A stretch of 64,000 nucleotides of DNA from Tilletia caries (GCA_032718865.1 JALUTQ010000033.1:1178001-1242000); one strand, 5' to 3'. Positions 23,925 through 35,469 are shown, counted from the stretch's first letter. Notes: generated by a model from the sequence alone, not told the origin. Made by a program: numbers and translations.

Positions 23925-24774
23925 ACCGGGGGGCCGCCCGCCCTCCCTCCCTCCCTCCCAAAGGCAAAACAAGTCGCCCTTGCCTTTTCTAAGGCCGCGT
24001 ACCCCGCGGGCCGCAGACAACCAACCCCATCCGGGGCATTTCCCCTACTTTCCCCCCTCTTCTTCCCTCTCCTCCTCCCTCCTCTTGCTGTTTCTTATTT
24101 TCCCCCACCCAGTTTGGCATCGCAGACACTCTACTCTTTACCTTTCCCATCACACCGTCCCTCCTAAATCTCCTCTCTTCTTTCCCAGGCTCACTTCTTT
24201 TTACCACTTCCGTGCGACACGGACGCAAAGCATCATGTGCTCTCTCTTCATAACTTCTTCTTGTCACAGGTCGTCTTGGATCCCGCTCCTCTCTCTCTCT
24301 CTCTTTCCCCATACAATATGATGGTCTTTCCCTCTTCCCAACCTCCACGTCAATCAAACGGCCAATACAGCGTATCCCCCTTCCTTCAGGATGTTGATGT
24401 TGTTGTCTCTTCGCTTTGCAGATTGCAGAGGGAGAAGGAGAGCGGGTTTAGATGACAGGGGCGGGGACGTTATGGATGATGGTCAGGCGAGCAAGGAGAG
24501 GCGGGCGAGCGGGGTTTCGGGGAGGAAAGGAGGTATCCAGGCAAAGAGAGGAAGAGCCAGGAAGCGGGATGAGGGTTGTCGTTGAATGGGGTCGTATGAC
24601 TAGATGCAGTCTTCGCGGAGGCCCTAGGTGCGGGAGGTAGGGAGGAGAGGTGAGAGGGTAAAAGGGAGATGAAGGTGTATCGATATGACTGTGGGCTGGA
24701 GCAGGAACTGGGGGTTGGGGCTTGTGGGTTGGGGCCGTCGTTCAAGTTATGTACTGGAGCTTGAGACGGTTTAT
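23925..24774. other. Intergenic stretch between convergent LRR-protein and cofilin genes
   Basis: Pyrimidine-rich 3' untranslated sequence after 23,924; frames here are low-complexity shadows. Both neighbouring genes end into this 850-bp interval. No other gene seen. Confidence 0.6.
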
Positions 24775-25964
24775 TTAGCGCGCACCGCGGGAGACCTTCT
24801 CCTCGACTGGAGGTTGGGTTAAAGTGAAGCGCAGAGGGAGAGCAGATCATCAAGACAAGAGAGAACGCAGTAAGCAGCCATTCTTCGAATAACAAATGAA
24901 AGATCGCGTGTCGCGAATACGCGCGTCTCCATCACACGCGCATGGACCCGCGCGGCGCGCACGTACACGCGGGTTGACGCGCTCCGACCGCCTCAGCAGG
25001 GGGGCGTAGGAGGAACTCACCTGCTGCAAAGTCAATTTCGCTGAACTCGGTCGCCTGGATCTCGGCACCGATGCCGACGAGGGAGCGACGGAGGGCGTCC
25101 TTTGAGGAGGCGGCGATCATCTTGGCCTTGACGGGGGCGGTGTCGGGGGCCCTGGATGCCGGGTAATAAGATGTTTGGGGTTGGGGCGGGCCGGGAAGGG
25201 AAGGGAAGGGCGTGATGAGGAGGGTGAGAGCCGAGAAGTGGGAAGGAAGATCTTCTGTCAGTCTGCGAGTAGTGGCGTGGGAGTGCAGCGGAGAGATGAG
25301 CATGACTGACCAAGAGACAAAGAGGATCTTGTTCCGCTGACCCTCGCCCTCCTTCTGGAAAGTGAAGTCATAGACGGCCCACCGACACTCGGACTCGGGC
25401 AAGTTGGACACAAAGTTGTCCCACTCGGGGTCAGTGGAGGTCTTGTCGACGATGATCTCCTTCTTGTCGTCGCTGACACGGAAGGTGACAAACTTGTACT
25501 TCTTCCCCAGCTTGAGTTCCTGGAAGTTTGAGATGCAGTCGGGGTGGAGCGCGACGCCGGACGACTGGGGGGAGAGAGAGGAAGGTGGGTCAGCCCAGTC
25601 AGCTCACAGGAAGGCCACGGCTCGCTCACGGCTCAGCATTTCGCATTTCGCATTTCGCATTTCGCATCTCGCATTCCTCGCGCTGCCTTCTCCTCTGCTC
25701 CACCGTCCCGACCAACCAACCCATCGCGCGACTCCCCCCTCACCGCCTCAACCCCCAGAGCAGGCACGCGCCCGGTCCTGCGGCTGTCCATCCTCGACAT
25801 GAAGCGCGCCCGCAATGCCAACACGACACGGAGGGCACCGTCAATACGCAGCGCGTTCGAACCCCTCCTGCCCTCGGCCCCGCCGTTGCCGCTGAGGCTG
25901 ACCGCGTATGCCGAGACCGACGAGGCGTGGTTTGTTTCCCTGGGGTTTCGCGCAGACTTACCAT
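24775..25964 (-). CDS. COF1: Cofilin (ADF/cofilin actin-depolymerising factor)
   Basis: Four exons join to 139 codons: 25964-25962, 25564-25311, 25151-25021, 24806-24775. The first exon is the ATG alone, followed by gtaagt. The protein starts M-SSGVALHPDCISNFQELK and contains YKFVTFRVSDDKKEIIVDK, CRWAVYDFTFQKEGEGQR, ILFVSWAPDTAPVKAKMIA and SSKDALRRSLVGIGAEIQAT, the last two covering the long actin-binding helix, with the usual cofilin length. It severs and depolymerises actin filaments in the cytosol and cortical patches; essential in yeasts. The N-terminal Ser2/Ser3 is where animal cofilins are regulated by phosphorylation. An intron directly after or near the start codon is common in fungal cofilin genes. 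Assignment is very secure. Confidence 0.95.
25631..25676 (-). repeat. Short CATTTCG tandem repeat in cofilin intron 1
   Basis: Four to five near-perfect copies of a 7-bp unit (catttcg) within the 397-bp first intron. No function is evident. Confidence 0.8.
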
Positions 25965-26332
25965 ATTGGCAGTGTTAAGAGAGAGTGAGAGCGGGAGAGG
26001 CGCGGCGAGTGTGTGTGCGTTGTTGTTGCTGCTGCTGCTGTGCCCAAGTGTTGCTGTTGCTGTTGCTGTCGGAGGCGGTGAAGCGGCGGTGGACGACGCG
26101 AAGGACTGAGCACCAAGCGCCCGAACCCCCTCTTCCCTGGTAACCACAGACTCGCGAGTCTCACCAGTCTCACCCCCCTCTCATCCCCGTTCCTGGCCCT
26201 ACTACTGGCCTACTGCTCACCAGCCACCATACTAACATACACAGGGCAGAGCGCGTGTAAGATCGACTGCATACCAGCGTCCCACTACCCACTTACTTAC
26301 AGACATATTCACACACGCCGTCGCCGGGACAG

Positions 26333-26759
26333 ATGCAGTCTCGGGAAGTCGTCTACCTGCCCCCGGGCCTCGAGACCTTTCCGATCGGTGCGCGCGGGGA
26401 GAATGTGAGGCGTATGGAGCGCGAGAGTGGAGCGAAGATCTTCGTTCGTGGCCGCGGCAGTGTCAAGGAGGGCCAAGCACCCAACGGGGACGAGCGCGAA
26501 GAACAGGCGCAGTTCGTCGTTGTGGCAGAGGACGATGGCAAAGTCAAGCACTGCGTCCGTCTGATTAACGAGCTTCTGGCGGTCAGTCTCATGGAACAGC
26601 GGGTAAGGGTTTCTTGTGTGTATATGTACTGACTATCTCTCACTGACTCACTCTCTTTCTTACTTCTCTGTCTTCCTGTCTTCCCACTCACTCTCTCAGG
26701 TGGCATCTACAGCGGAGAACAACAGCGACCATGAAAGGATCGATGGCCGTCCTACTTAG
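26333..26759 (+). CDS. Short KH-domain protein resembling branchpoint-binding protein SF1/BBP
   Basis: Exon 1 starts at the ATG 26333 and runs to a donor (gtaagg) at about 26,605; exon 2 starts after ctctctcag near 26,700 and ends at TAG 26,757-26,759. The protein contains an RNA-binding KH core: IGARGENVRRMERESGAKI (GxxG loop GARG) followed by VRGRGSVKEGQAP, an acidic loop, and VVVAEDDGKVKHCVRLINEL. The RGKGSVKEG pattern is characteristic of the SF1/BBP KH-QUA2 family that recognises the intron branchpoint. At about 110 residues it lacks the N-terminal U2AF-binding part, QUA2 helix and zinc knuckles, so it is either a truncated duplicate or a small diverged KH protein. Function is not assignable from sequence alone. 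Confidence 0.55.
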
Positions 26760-28500
26760 CTTCGAGCACCAGGCGTCCAGGTCCTGACAAAAACGACGAT
26801 CCAGCCAGCCCCCAAGGATGTCCACGCGTCGACCACAGTAGATATTCTCCCTCCCATCAAGATATACCAAACCGTTGATCTCCTCTTCTCCAAGCTCCAA
26901 GACCAAGGACGAAAATTTGAGGATCACGCCCGTACAGAACCAGACCCGTGTCCTTCAATGCACCCGTTTCAAAGCATTCGTCGCAGTCGATGGCAAGCGG
27001 CGTCAATGGTGTCAAGGAAGTCGCCATTTCCATCTGCGTCGACATTGTCTTTGCTAAGCGCTTCGTCATTCGTGTTCCAAGCAGAACCCGTATCGCACCG
27101 CCCTGAGCGGCGCACCACCTCGCCCTTAGACCATCAGTCCGCTAGCTGCGACTCTGCGTCTCCACCACGACAATCCGGCAGCTTTTGCAAGGTCGTCAAG
27201 GCGGAGTCAGGACTCAGGACTCAGGAGTGGGGAATATCATGGGCTGATGAGCTGGATACGTTATGTACGCAAGTCGGCGGAAGTTCAGGCACACCAGAAA
27301 GAAACGAAGTGAGTGCAAGATGAAATGGCGACATTTCAAACCACGACCTTATCATGGATACACTTGGGCTGAACCCGACATGAGGGTGCCCTGTCGGATT
27401 CCCTCGGTTTGCTCGGGCAGTTGCCATGAGACCTAGCGCCGAGCGCCCTGACTGATGACTCGTGGGCCGTGGCCAGTCCTAATCATAGCTTCCAGCAGCT
27501 GGCAGCAGGTAATCCTCCGATCTCTTCCTTATCCCACCTTTTATGACCCCGAGGATTGTCAATGCACGCCCTTCCCCAACGTGAACAGCATGCTCGAGGT
27601 CGTCTTGCCTGAAGATATCGTCAGTCAAGTGCCCCAACGGCGACCATCGCCCAAACTAGAAGTGGTTCCATGAGGATTGAGTACTGAGGGCACCCCGAGG
27701 GAGACTGCGGTCCTGACTGTGGCCTGCTCAGCCAGAAGTCCTTATTATGGAGCATCCTACCACGCTTCTGCCTCGCCAATGAGAACCTCGCCAATCAATA
27801 AGTAACGTTAACGGTGGTGAAAGACGCAAAGGTGCCGAAGTGAGGAAATGCGCCCACATCTCTCCGAGAAGAACCTAATACTTACTCGCCAGTCGCCGAG
27901 CGTGACGCGATAGGAACGACCGACTTACCGAGGGCGATGTCCGTGTGCGAGTCCGTTCTTCTCTGATCGTTTCTACCACGAACGATGCGACAATGTGAAC
28001 GTTTTCTCTGGGTGTGTTCAGTGTTCGGAGCCAGAAATCGACGCGAGCGGGCCATCACTGCGTCGCGCTCTGACGTTCTGGCCGCTCTGACCCGGCATCA
28101 CATTTCGACGATACGAGGACAGCTGTAAAAGGGCATCAATTTCGAACGCTCGAACTGAGAAATGAGAAGGGAGCTCCCAAATCAAGTTGCGTAACGTTCA
28201 TTCCCCTCGTAAGTCGTACTCTCCGTCCTCTCATTCGACCCCCATACGCCGGCCGAGTCGACCCATCTTTAATGCTGCGCAGGAACGAGTTTGCGTTGAG
28301 ACAGGACCCCATTTTACTTATTACAGCAGGGCGGCTGTACGGCTGTCTGTAACCCTTGAAGACCAAAAACCTCATCGATCGAAGAGGCTGCTGTGTAACA
28401 TAAATAGACGGCGCTGTCCTTCTCGAATTTGCCTTGAATCCATCACTTTGTCCACATCACTTCCTTCCTCACTCAAACACACCTTACACAAACGCCCGCA
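26760..28500. other. Gene-poor stretch with a dispersed repeat
   Basis: No supported gene. 27,355-27,450 is similar to 30,140-30,245 (about 100 bp, same orientation). A TATA-like cataaata lies at about 28,400, some 130 bp upstream of the secreted-protein start. Confidence 0.5.
27355..27450. repeat. Dispersed repeat, copy 1
   Basis: Shares cttgggctgaac, gagggtgccctgtcggattc and a following gggcagtt-catg block with 30,140-30,245. On the minus strand both copies can be read as a similar peptide (RGNPTGHPHV), suggesting a fragment of a repeated coding element. Confidence 0.6.
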
Positions 28501-28533
28501 CACAAACATCCATCAAGACTCACATTTCGAAGA

Positions 28534-28965
28534 TGCAAGTCGTTCAGATCGCTTTCCCCATCCTCTTCCTGGCCCTCCTGGGCTCGGTTCAAGCTGCTGT
28601 ACGTATACCCCTTCCCTTCTCGCTCCTTCGCGAAGTCGCGGCAGGAACGTTGCCGATACTCACTTCCCTCTGCCTTCTTCTGTATTCTGTTCAGAACGAC
28701 CCTGTGACCCAACAATGCGTGGATCAAGCCAACGTCGCCTGTCGCCCGGGACAGGACATGCCCAAAACTAAGATCCGCGTCACCGACATCTGGAGTTGCC
28801 TCTGCCGTACGTGGGTTAACGGTCGAAGTGAATACCCCTGCTTCGACGCCTGCAAAGAACAACCACGAAGACGACTACTGCAACCTAGCTTGCCACTTAG
28901 GAGCGTTCAAAAGCCGGAGAGGCAAATCGACCTGCAGGGCAGAGGTCACATGCTAAACTCATCGC
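28534..28965 (+). CDS. Small cysteine-rich putatively secreted protein
   Basis: The ATG at 28534 opens a clear signal peptide (MQVVQIAFPILFLALLGSVQ), with an intron at about 28,599-28,694. Exon 2 gives a Cys-containing mature part (DPVTQQCVDQANVACRPGQD, then WSCLC). A second Cys cluster (CFDAC, then YCNLACHLGAF) lies in a frame shifted by one base near 28,855, ending at TAA about 28,965. Either a frameshift or a mis-read short intron interrupts the gene. Secretion, small size and Cys pairs fit a candidate effector, but I recognise no family and this label is inference. Confidence 0.5.
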
Positions 28966-29399
28966 ATCTCCCCGTCCCTTGTCGGCTCCCTCCAAACTCA
29001 AGTCATGCCAAAGAGATTCCGTCTCCCTGTCCCTGTCGACTCCCTCCAAAGTCAAGTTTCGTTGTACGATCGAGCTCCAACTCTATCAATCTACCTGTCA
29101 AGATTTTCTTCTTATGCTTCGCAGCGTCAAGCCCCTTGAGATTCTTGCTGAAGATCTTCTATTCACATCTCTCTGCATTCCTAGGGGTCTCTTCACGCAC
29201 ATCTTTCAGTTACTCTCTTTCGTCTCTGATGATCTTCCTTTCCATCTCTGGCGCCAGGTTCTTCGAACATCATCACTGCCGTCCCAAAGCGACATTCCGG
29301 CAACAAGGTGTGTTCAGTCGCGCTCCTGCTTCGCTTCCTGTTTATCTCTCTCACAGTCATTCTGAATACCTGCAGAGCCGTCAAAGGGACCTTCCTATG

Positions 29400-30130
29400 A
29401 AGTGTCGGCACTTCCCTGCTTCACACGTAGAAAACGTATCGACGGAACTTTCGAAATGTGCGGATGGAACTTGATCAACAAGGAGTGCATCCGCTTGTGG
29501 TCCACTATTCTACGTCAGTCCTACAATGATGAATTCTGGTCTGCTCGCCATGTCCCAGGGACACCTTGCGCAATGCTGAAGACCTTATCCCTCACTGTTC
29601 AATTTACCCGTACTGGGTCAATTTAGCGACGAGGTCATCAAGATTCCCGCTGCATCCCCAACTAACGCATCTACAAAGGGTGGTCCTGAGCTCGCCGGCA
29701 GAGCAGCAACTTTTGCCGCCTCGTGAGCGTCACTATCTTTCCCGCTACAGTGCACACCCACACGCTCAAGCAATCCCGGTCGAACATCGTCACCGACGTC
29801 TGGCGCCAGACCAAGGCTACATTTGGATTCGATGCGTGGATTGTCCGCTGGAGCGAGACAGTCGCTAGGCGCACGAAGCATCCTGTGGCTGGGCAATTCG
29901 TACCCACTTAAGGCAGTTCCGGATGAAGTGAGTGTCAGAGTCACCTCGATGTGCCCTGTCCGAGAACCCAAAGACTGACATTTCGTTTTGATCTGGACAG
30001 CGGCGAAGGCGTTGAGGAATGCTGGACGCTGGACGCTGACGAATGCCGGTATCTATGGTACCCCCTGCACCGATTCGATTCCAGAGACAATGTACATGGC
30101 CCAGAGCTACGCCAACTCGTTCGCAATTCA
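29400..30130 (+). pseudogene. Fragmented coding sequence of unknown function
   Basis: Several short stretches look coding but do not join cleanly: GTFEMCGWNLINKECIRLW near 29,450-29,505, LGQFSDEVIKIPAASPTNAS then KGGPELAGRAATFAAS near 29,605-29,720, SNIVTDVWRQTKATFGFDAW near 29,780-29,840, and TLTNAGIYGTPCTDSIPETM near 30,030-30,090. Stops and frame changes separate them. They may be exons of one gene or remnants. No family recognised. Confidence 0.3.
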
Positions 30131-30139
30131 AACGGATAC

Positions 30140-30245
30140 AGCGCTTGCCACTTGGGCTGAACTCGACGTGAGGGTGCCCTGTCGGATTCCCTCGTTTTGC
30201 TTGGGCAGTTGTCATGGCCCAGCATTGAGCGCACTGACTCGAGGA
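30140..30245. repeat. Dispersed repeat, copy 2
   Basis: Counterpart of 27,355-27,450, roughly 85 percent identical by eye over the shared part, same orientation. Confidence 0.6.
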
Positions 30246-30385
30246 GAAAAGGTCTCTCACATATACACGTCCGTACTCCTTGTCCCTTCCTTCGTTACCA
30301 AGGCTCAAAAACAGTCTTCCTTCCCAGCTCTGCATCTCCCTGCACAGATCCAGTTCTTCACTACCCAGTCTAACAGCTAGCCAAC

Positions 30386-31114
30386 ATGGTCCGTCTCCTC
30401 ACATTCACTACCATCCTCCTCGCCTCGCTGGTTGCATTCACGACGGCCGACGTTTGGCGTCTCTTTGTCTTGACGTTAAACGTTAGGATCAGTTTCGTCC
30501 AGCTGGACGAGTGGCTCAGGCCGGAGCATGATCGAGATGTGCCTTACCCAAAGCTCGACGCAAATAAAGGATACGACAAGTTTCACGATCACATCAACAA
30601 AATCTCCAACTATCTGACCCAGTGAGTCAGAGAACATCCCCTCCCTCTTTCTTGCTCGTCCGAGAGAATATTGGCTGAACTTTGATTCGCATCCTTGGCT
30701 CGCGCCGAGTACAGGGCCAGTTTCATGGCGCAGGGGTTCAAACAAGATGACGGTCTCAACGACATCTACAAGAACTTCCATGTGACGTTCGAATCAGGTG
30801 GATTTTCGGACGTGGCTTGCCAGTCTCTTTCGGACGCAGCTGGCGAGTTGAAGGTGAGTCCTAACCCGCCGTTGTTGAAGATCGGATGGTCCGTACGTTG
30901 GGCTCAATCTTGTGCTCTCCCGTTCTCTCTCCTTCTCTCTGTATCACAGAAACTCGGGAAGGCCAAAGAGACGGCGGACGCCATCAACGAGGTCATTCAG
31001 CACCATGGCAATTTGCTCTATGCGACAACCAAATTCAACGACCCTCGCTTCCCGGCTGTGATGATGCCGGCAGTCAAGTTGCTCCTTGCTGCCTACCATA
31101 GCTACACCTCTTGA
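30386..31114 (+). CDS. Small putatively secreted protein of unknown function
   Basis: Three exons (30386-30621, 30715-30853, 30950-31114) join in frame to 179 codons with consensus GTGAGT donors. The N-terminus is a signal peptide (MVRLLTFTTILLASLVAFTT, cleavage probably after TTA). The mature part is charged and mostly helical in appearance (ANKGYDKFHDHINKISNYLT, ETADAINEVIQHHGNLLY) with a single Cys and a hydrophobic C-terminal helix (AVMMPAVKLLLAAYHSY). No known family. It neighbours another signal-peptide gene at 28.5 kb, so this may be a small cluster of secreted proteins. Confidence 0.65.
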
Positions 31115-31264
31115 GTGCCCGCGAACAACGAAAGGGCTCACCACGATCGAGGGACGGGCACTCGTCCATCTCCTCCCCTCTTTTGCCCACCGGCGCTACC
31201 TCGTCCTTTTGCTTCTCTGCATCACGCCATACGCCAGAGCGTTCATATCACCGCCGTAATATCT

Positions 31265-31857
31265 TGAGGCTCAACCGAGTATCAACTCTTGAGTTCACAT
31301 GAGCCTCAAGCAGTTCAAAAAGTTGAGAGTCAATTGAGAACAGGCAACCTCATACGTGTTGATCATTTGAGAGTCAAGTTGAGGTTCATGTGATTCTCAA
31401 CTTGAGGCTCAAGTGTTTCTCAACCGCATTAGGCCAAAAAGGTTATCCGACGGTGGGCTCGAACTCACGAGGTCCGAACCGCAGACGGGCACCCTACCAC
31501 TGTGACGCACGCATCACAATGATGAAAGGACTGAAAAATTGTGTTATATATACCATTGTGTAAACTTTCAAAACACGAGTGACGGGCTGTCATAGCTTCC
31601 TACCCTGTAGACGACGTCGCTACATGGTGTCTGCAACTGTTTGCGAGGGACGTAGCCCCCTTCTCGTCCCTCAGGCTGCTGTTTCTAAATTGAATCTCAT
31701 GTGAAGGTCAGTCTGTTGCTCACTTGATTCTCAAGTTGAGGTTCACTTGAGCGACAACCTGTCCTTCATGTGAGTCTCACGGCTTTGTTTCTCATGTGAC
31801 CCACAATTCGGACGAACAAGTGACGTTCAATTTGTGGGAAACACTCGACCCTCAATG
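31265..31857. mobile_element. Small inverted-repeat element with TGAG-NN-TCAA motifs and a tRNA-like core
   Basis: Both flanks (about 31,265-31,440 and 31,690-31,857) are packed with ttgaggctcaa/gttgagaatcac-type motifs. The outer ends are approximately inverted: left TTGAGGCTCAACCGAGT, right end read inward TTGAGGGTCGAGTGT. No coding sequence. The ends and any target duplication are not certain. It looks like a non-autonomous DNA element with subterminal repeats enclosing unrelated sequence. Confidence 0.5.
31441..31512 (-). other. tRNA-like sequence (degenerate)
   Basis: On the minus strand an A-box-like stretch (acagtggtagggt) and a B-box-like stretch (gagttcgagccc) are spaced as in a tRNA, with a possible T-arm and an anticodon-like arm. 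The acceptor stem does not pair well and the anticodon loop lacks the usual U33, so I regard it as a tRNA pseudogene or SINE-like head, not a working tRNA. Confidence 0.35.
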
Positions 31858-32218
31858 TACGACGGCGGTGTACTACTTCATCGTTCCTTTTTCAGCCTAC
31901 GAGAGAAATACATTGATTCTTTCTTCTCAAATACCATTGACTGATTGATTGTTCGAGAGGATGCTTCACAAATGCGTTCTTGAAGCTTGAAGTCTGCCAT
32001 CATCAGTTCCACGGTCCACCAGACGAGTTCATTCGGCCCATCACACTGACTGCGTCTGCTTGCGTTTCTCCAGTCATAAGGCATAAGATGTGAACAAGCG
32101 GACATTGGGAAACGGCCTCTTCGGCCTCGCCAACGTGAACGTATCCGCCATGGGACGTCGGATCATCTACAGACTGAGGGCTGCACTGCTTACGACCCTC
32201 TTGCCGCTTAGTTGCCGC
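31858..32218. other. Intergenic; short unexplained minus-strand frame
   Basis: A 75-codon frame (32,105-31,878, minus) has no recognisable features. At 32,205-32,235 a gttgccgctta unit is repeated three times at the stop of the neighbouring gene. Confidence 0.3.
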
Positions 32219-34605
32219 TTAGTTGCCGCTTAGCTTCGCGCTCGCGCCGTAACTCCCAGAGCCGGAGAAGGCGCATCCACTCTTCATGAAGGTTCCGGAT
32301 CCTCGCCTCGGAACCCCCGGCGCTGTCGCATGGTGTCTTCGTAGGCATCTGGGAGACTTAGACTGTTGTGGCTGCGAGGGCGCGCGAGGCGATGCGCTGG
32401 TGCTGGTTTGATTGGTCTTTTGAGGAGGGGTACTGGACTGGTTGTCCTGCTGCAATGGCTGCCCAGTGGAAAGGTACGGTTGTGGTTGCTGGAGCAGGGC
32501 GCGGTGTTGTTGCTGAGCCGGCTCCGGAGATCGCAAGGATGAGGCTAGGGCTGGCACTGCAGCGCTGTAGCTCGAGGACGTGCCGTAGAGACCGTTGAAG
32601 AACTCGAACTGAGGATCCAACCGACGAGGTCAGTGTACCTTCACCTGCATATACGAAGGAAGCCGTGTAGCACGCACCTGAGCTTGACTTCTGGCATCAC
32701 GGAACGTTGCCCTGCCAGCATCGAGAATGTCCTTGATTTCCTTACGCTGAGAAGCAGAACTCCACCATTCCCCTTGTGCGTGCTGGTGCCGGCGAATCTT
32801 TTCGAAGATCTCGGACAAACTCCTACATATGCACATGGGTAAAAGAGAGGGAGCAAGGTGAGCAAGCAAAGGAGAGGAGGCGGCAACAAAGCGAGAGTGA
32901 CAGACAGACTCACAAGTGCAGCTCGATCATGGTAAGAGTGAAAGCGGAGTGCGCAGAGGGCACTACGTTGGCGGCGTGCATGGCGTCGACTGTCCTTACC
33001 ATCATCCTGAGCACCTTCTTCGCGAGGTCCTCCGCTCCCTCTCGGGTCTCCTCGACTTCCTTCACGCTGATATAGATATCTTTGATGCCAAGCAGCACAG
33101 GAATGAGGATGTGGCGCACGGGGGTAATAGGGCTGCTGATCGTCACGAACAGACCGAGGACGTCTGAGCTGACGTTGAGCGCGTCGGCACCATCCCACGT
33201 GATCAGCAGCGTCGGCTGGCTTTGGCTTGGAGTGACGACCGAAGTGCTTACTGCAGGACTCGCCAGCAGCGGAGGATGATGCAGCACGGACTTCAACCCC
33301 ATTGCCCTTACCAAATGTATGGTGTATCTCCTGGGCTCCCGATCAGCCATTGGCTTGATGATGGAGATTGCCTCTTCGGACGTGGCCAACGCTTCGTCCG
33401 ATCGACCGACCATGAGGAAGGACCTGCTCAAGTGCCGCAGCGTCGATGCGAGGTTGACCCAGTCCAGCGCGTTTCCGTTTGCGATCACTTTGCGCCTGCA
33501 GAACGCCGTGAGGATCTGGAGGACCATGACGTTCTCATCAAGCAGTCCGAGTTCGTCGAGGTTGTCACTGAGCTTGCGAAGACGTTTCAGAGTCTGTTCA
33601 CTGTAAGATGAGTCGATCGGGTTGCGCAGCTTGTCCAAAAGGTCCAAAGCCGACTGCGCCGGGTCGTTTTGTCCCGCAATCGGGTCACCTCCTTCTCCGC
33701 TGTCGTGAAAGATGCCTTCGGGATCTTCGGAGTCGCCCGGCAAGAAGAGACGCTGCATGACCTCCTCCAGTTCACTCAGCCGCTGCTGCTCCTCGGACGC
33801 AATTGGCCGCCCCGAGCGTGTGTTCGGCTGATCGTCCCCCAAGCTTTGCGCGTCAGCAGCAGCCTGCGTCTCCTTGCAAGCGTCTCTCCTATCGAGTTCG
33901 GACTTAAGGGCTCTCGAGACCAGTTGAAGGCCATGCTGTACGCCAGGGTTGAGCAGGTCGGGATTCCGAGCCGGCGACGGGTTCGGGATGTCCTCCTGTT
34001 CTTTGACCGTGCTGATGATCGGGCTCGACGCTGTGTTTTGGTTCGCATCAGCGGACGACCGTACCAACGCACGGTCTGCTCGAACCTCTGGCGCAAGGTC
34101 TCTACGTGCCTGTGAAGATGTGATTGTGGAAGGGCCTGGTCAGCTCAACATGTTCCCGACTTGGACCCGGAACGAGGACAAGACGGATGAGACACGCTTA
34201 CTCACGATGCTTACGAGCAGGCTCCGATCGAGATCATCGGTGCAACTCTTTACCACCTTCTCGATTTCATCGTGCCTAAGAAACTGTTTCCACCAGGGAA
34301 GCTGGGCATTTGCCTCAACACGATTCTTGACTGTCTTCATCGTCCTGCATACGGTAGGAAAATGGCAACGGTCAGCTGGAACCTGGGAATGCGGACCGAA
34401 GCTGAAAGGGGAACTTGCCATAAGACTCGCTCGAAGAGGATCGCCGAAGACGTGCCGGTCAAGATGGGACATCCCGAGCGACAAGCAGCGTCAAAGAAGG
34501 ACTCGATGATTTCCAGAGCCGTCTGGACAAACTTCGCGCATGCTTCTCTGATCTCCCTCACTTGCTCGACGATGCCGATGCTTGAGGAGAAGGATGACCA
34601 ATGAC
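32219..34605 (-). CDS. MLKL-like helical-domain protein, TPR-less paralogue with a second C-terminal helical bundle
   Basis: Exons read from about 34,600: EQVREIREACAKFVQTALEI then DAACRSGCPILTGTSSA; an exon with KNRVEANAQLPWWKQFLRHD and KSCTDDLDRSLL; a long exon from about 34,115 to 32,911 with DPAQSALDLLDKL, LQILTAFCRRKV and SRSFLMVGRSDEALATSEEA; then LSEIFEKIRRHQ and FEFFNGLYG exons, ending at 32,219. It parallels the neighbouring TPR protein through the first TPR, then switches near 33,290 to IKDIYISVKEVEETREGAED, helices that again look like the MLKL N-terminal (four-helix/HeLo-like) adaptor domain of fungal proteins, plus a Gln/Pro/Ser-rich tail. The first intron has a GC donor where the paralogue has GT. 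The N-terminal exon with a start codon is not clear, so the gene may be 5'-truncated. Function, possibly in cell-death or heterokaryon signalling, is inference. Confidence 0.6.
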
Positions 34606-35469
34606 CGCTACGGACTCTTCACGGCCACAGATCAATAGGATTGACCCGGTATGCCGCCGCTGGGTTGTCATTCGAAGGGCTGACCAAAATAGAAGAAGCG
34701 CTGCTGCTCCCCAATCCAGCCTTGAGCGCAATTCTCACCCGCGCCGTGCCTGTCGAATCCGGACTGTCGCCATCGATCAACGTCCACTGCTTCCTCCCTA
34801 TCCGCCTAGCGGACGTCCTCACCACCGCCGTTGCCAGATGCAGGACCAGTTTCCCGCCCGTTTGATCGTCAAATCGTCAAGGATGTGGACATCCTTCCCC
34901 GGTCAAAGGTCGGTACGGGGGCTTGGGACCTCGTACCTGGTCGGAGGTACCTTCGTCCGCTCGGATTTGAATGCCCCCTGCGTCGGCCGATGATGCGCAG
35001 GGATGAATCAGGCGCGATGGTCGGAAAGTAGAGCGAAGTCCCGCTGGAGTGCAGAGGCGATGGGAATTGAGCCTGCTGGTATCAAAAGAAGTGAAGGGGA
35101 CCAAGCTATATATTTTGCGAGACGGCAGAAAAAAAGACGACGGAAGGTGAGTTCGGCATGGGGGTACGAAGCAGACTTAGCAAAGGAAAAGAGAACGTGA
35201 ACAGTGGGACCTGAGTGACGCAGAAGAGGTTCAGCAGGAAGTGCAGGAGAAAACGGGGAAGGACACCCAAGTGGCAGGGAGCGGGGCTAGAAGGAGCAAA
35301 GCAGAGAGTAACGAATGCTGAGAGGGTTCAAAAATGCAACAGTAATAGACCCTTCTTCATGGCTCGTGAGGTATTGATTCGTCGATACGCCATCTGTGAG
35401 TGCTGCTCAGCCTCTGCGTCCCCCTTCTCCGGAACCCGACCAGATCGAGAAGGACCCCAAACGTCCCAT
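34606..35469. other. Intergenic between the two MLKL-like paralogues
   Basis: I see no supported gene. The missing first exon of the downstream paralogue would be expected here, but the minus strand has a stop directly upstream of the conserved segment (about 34,622) and no clear signal. Confidence 0.4.
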
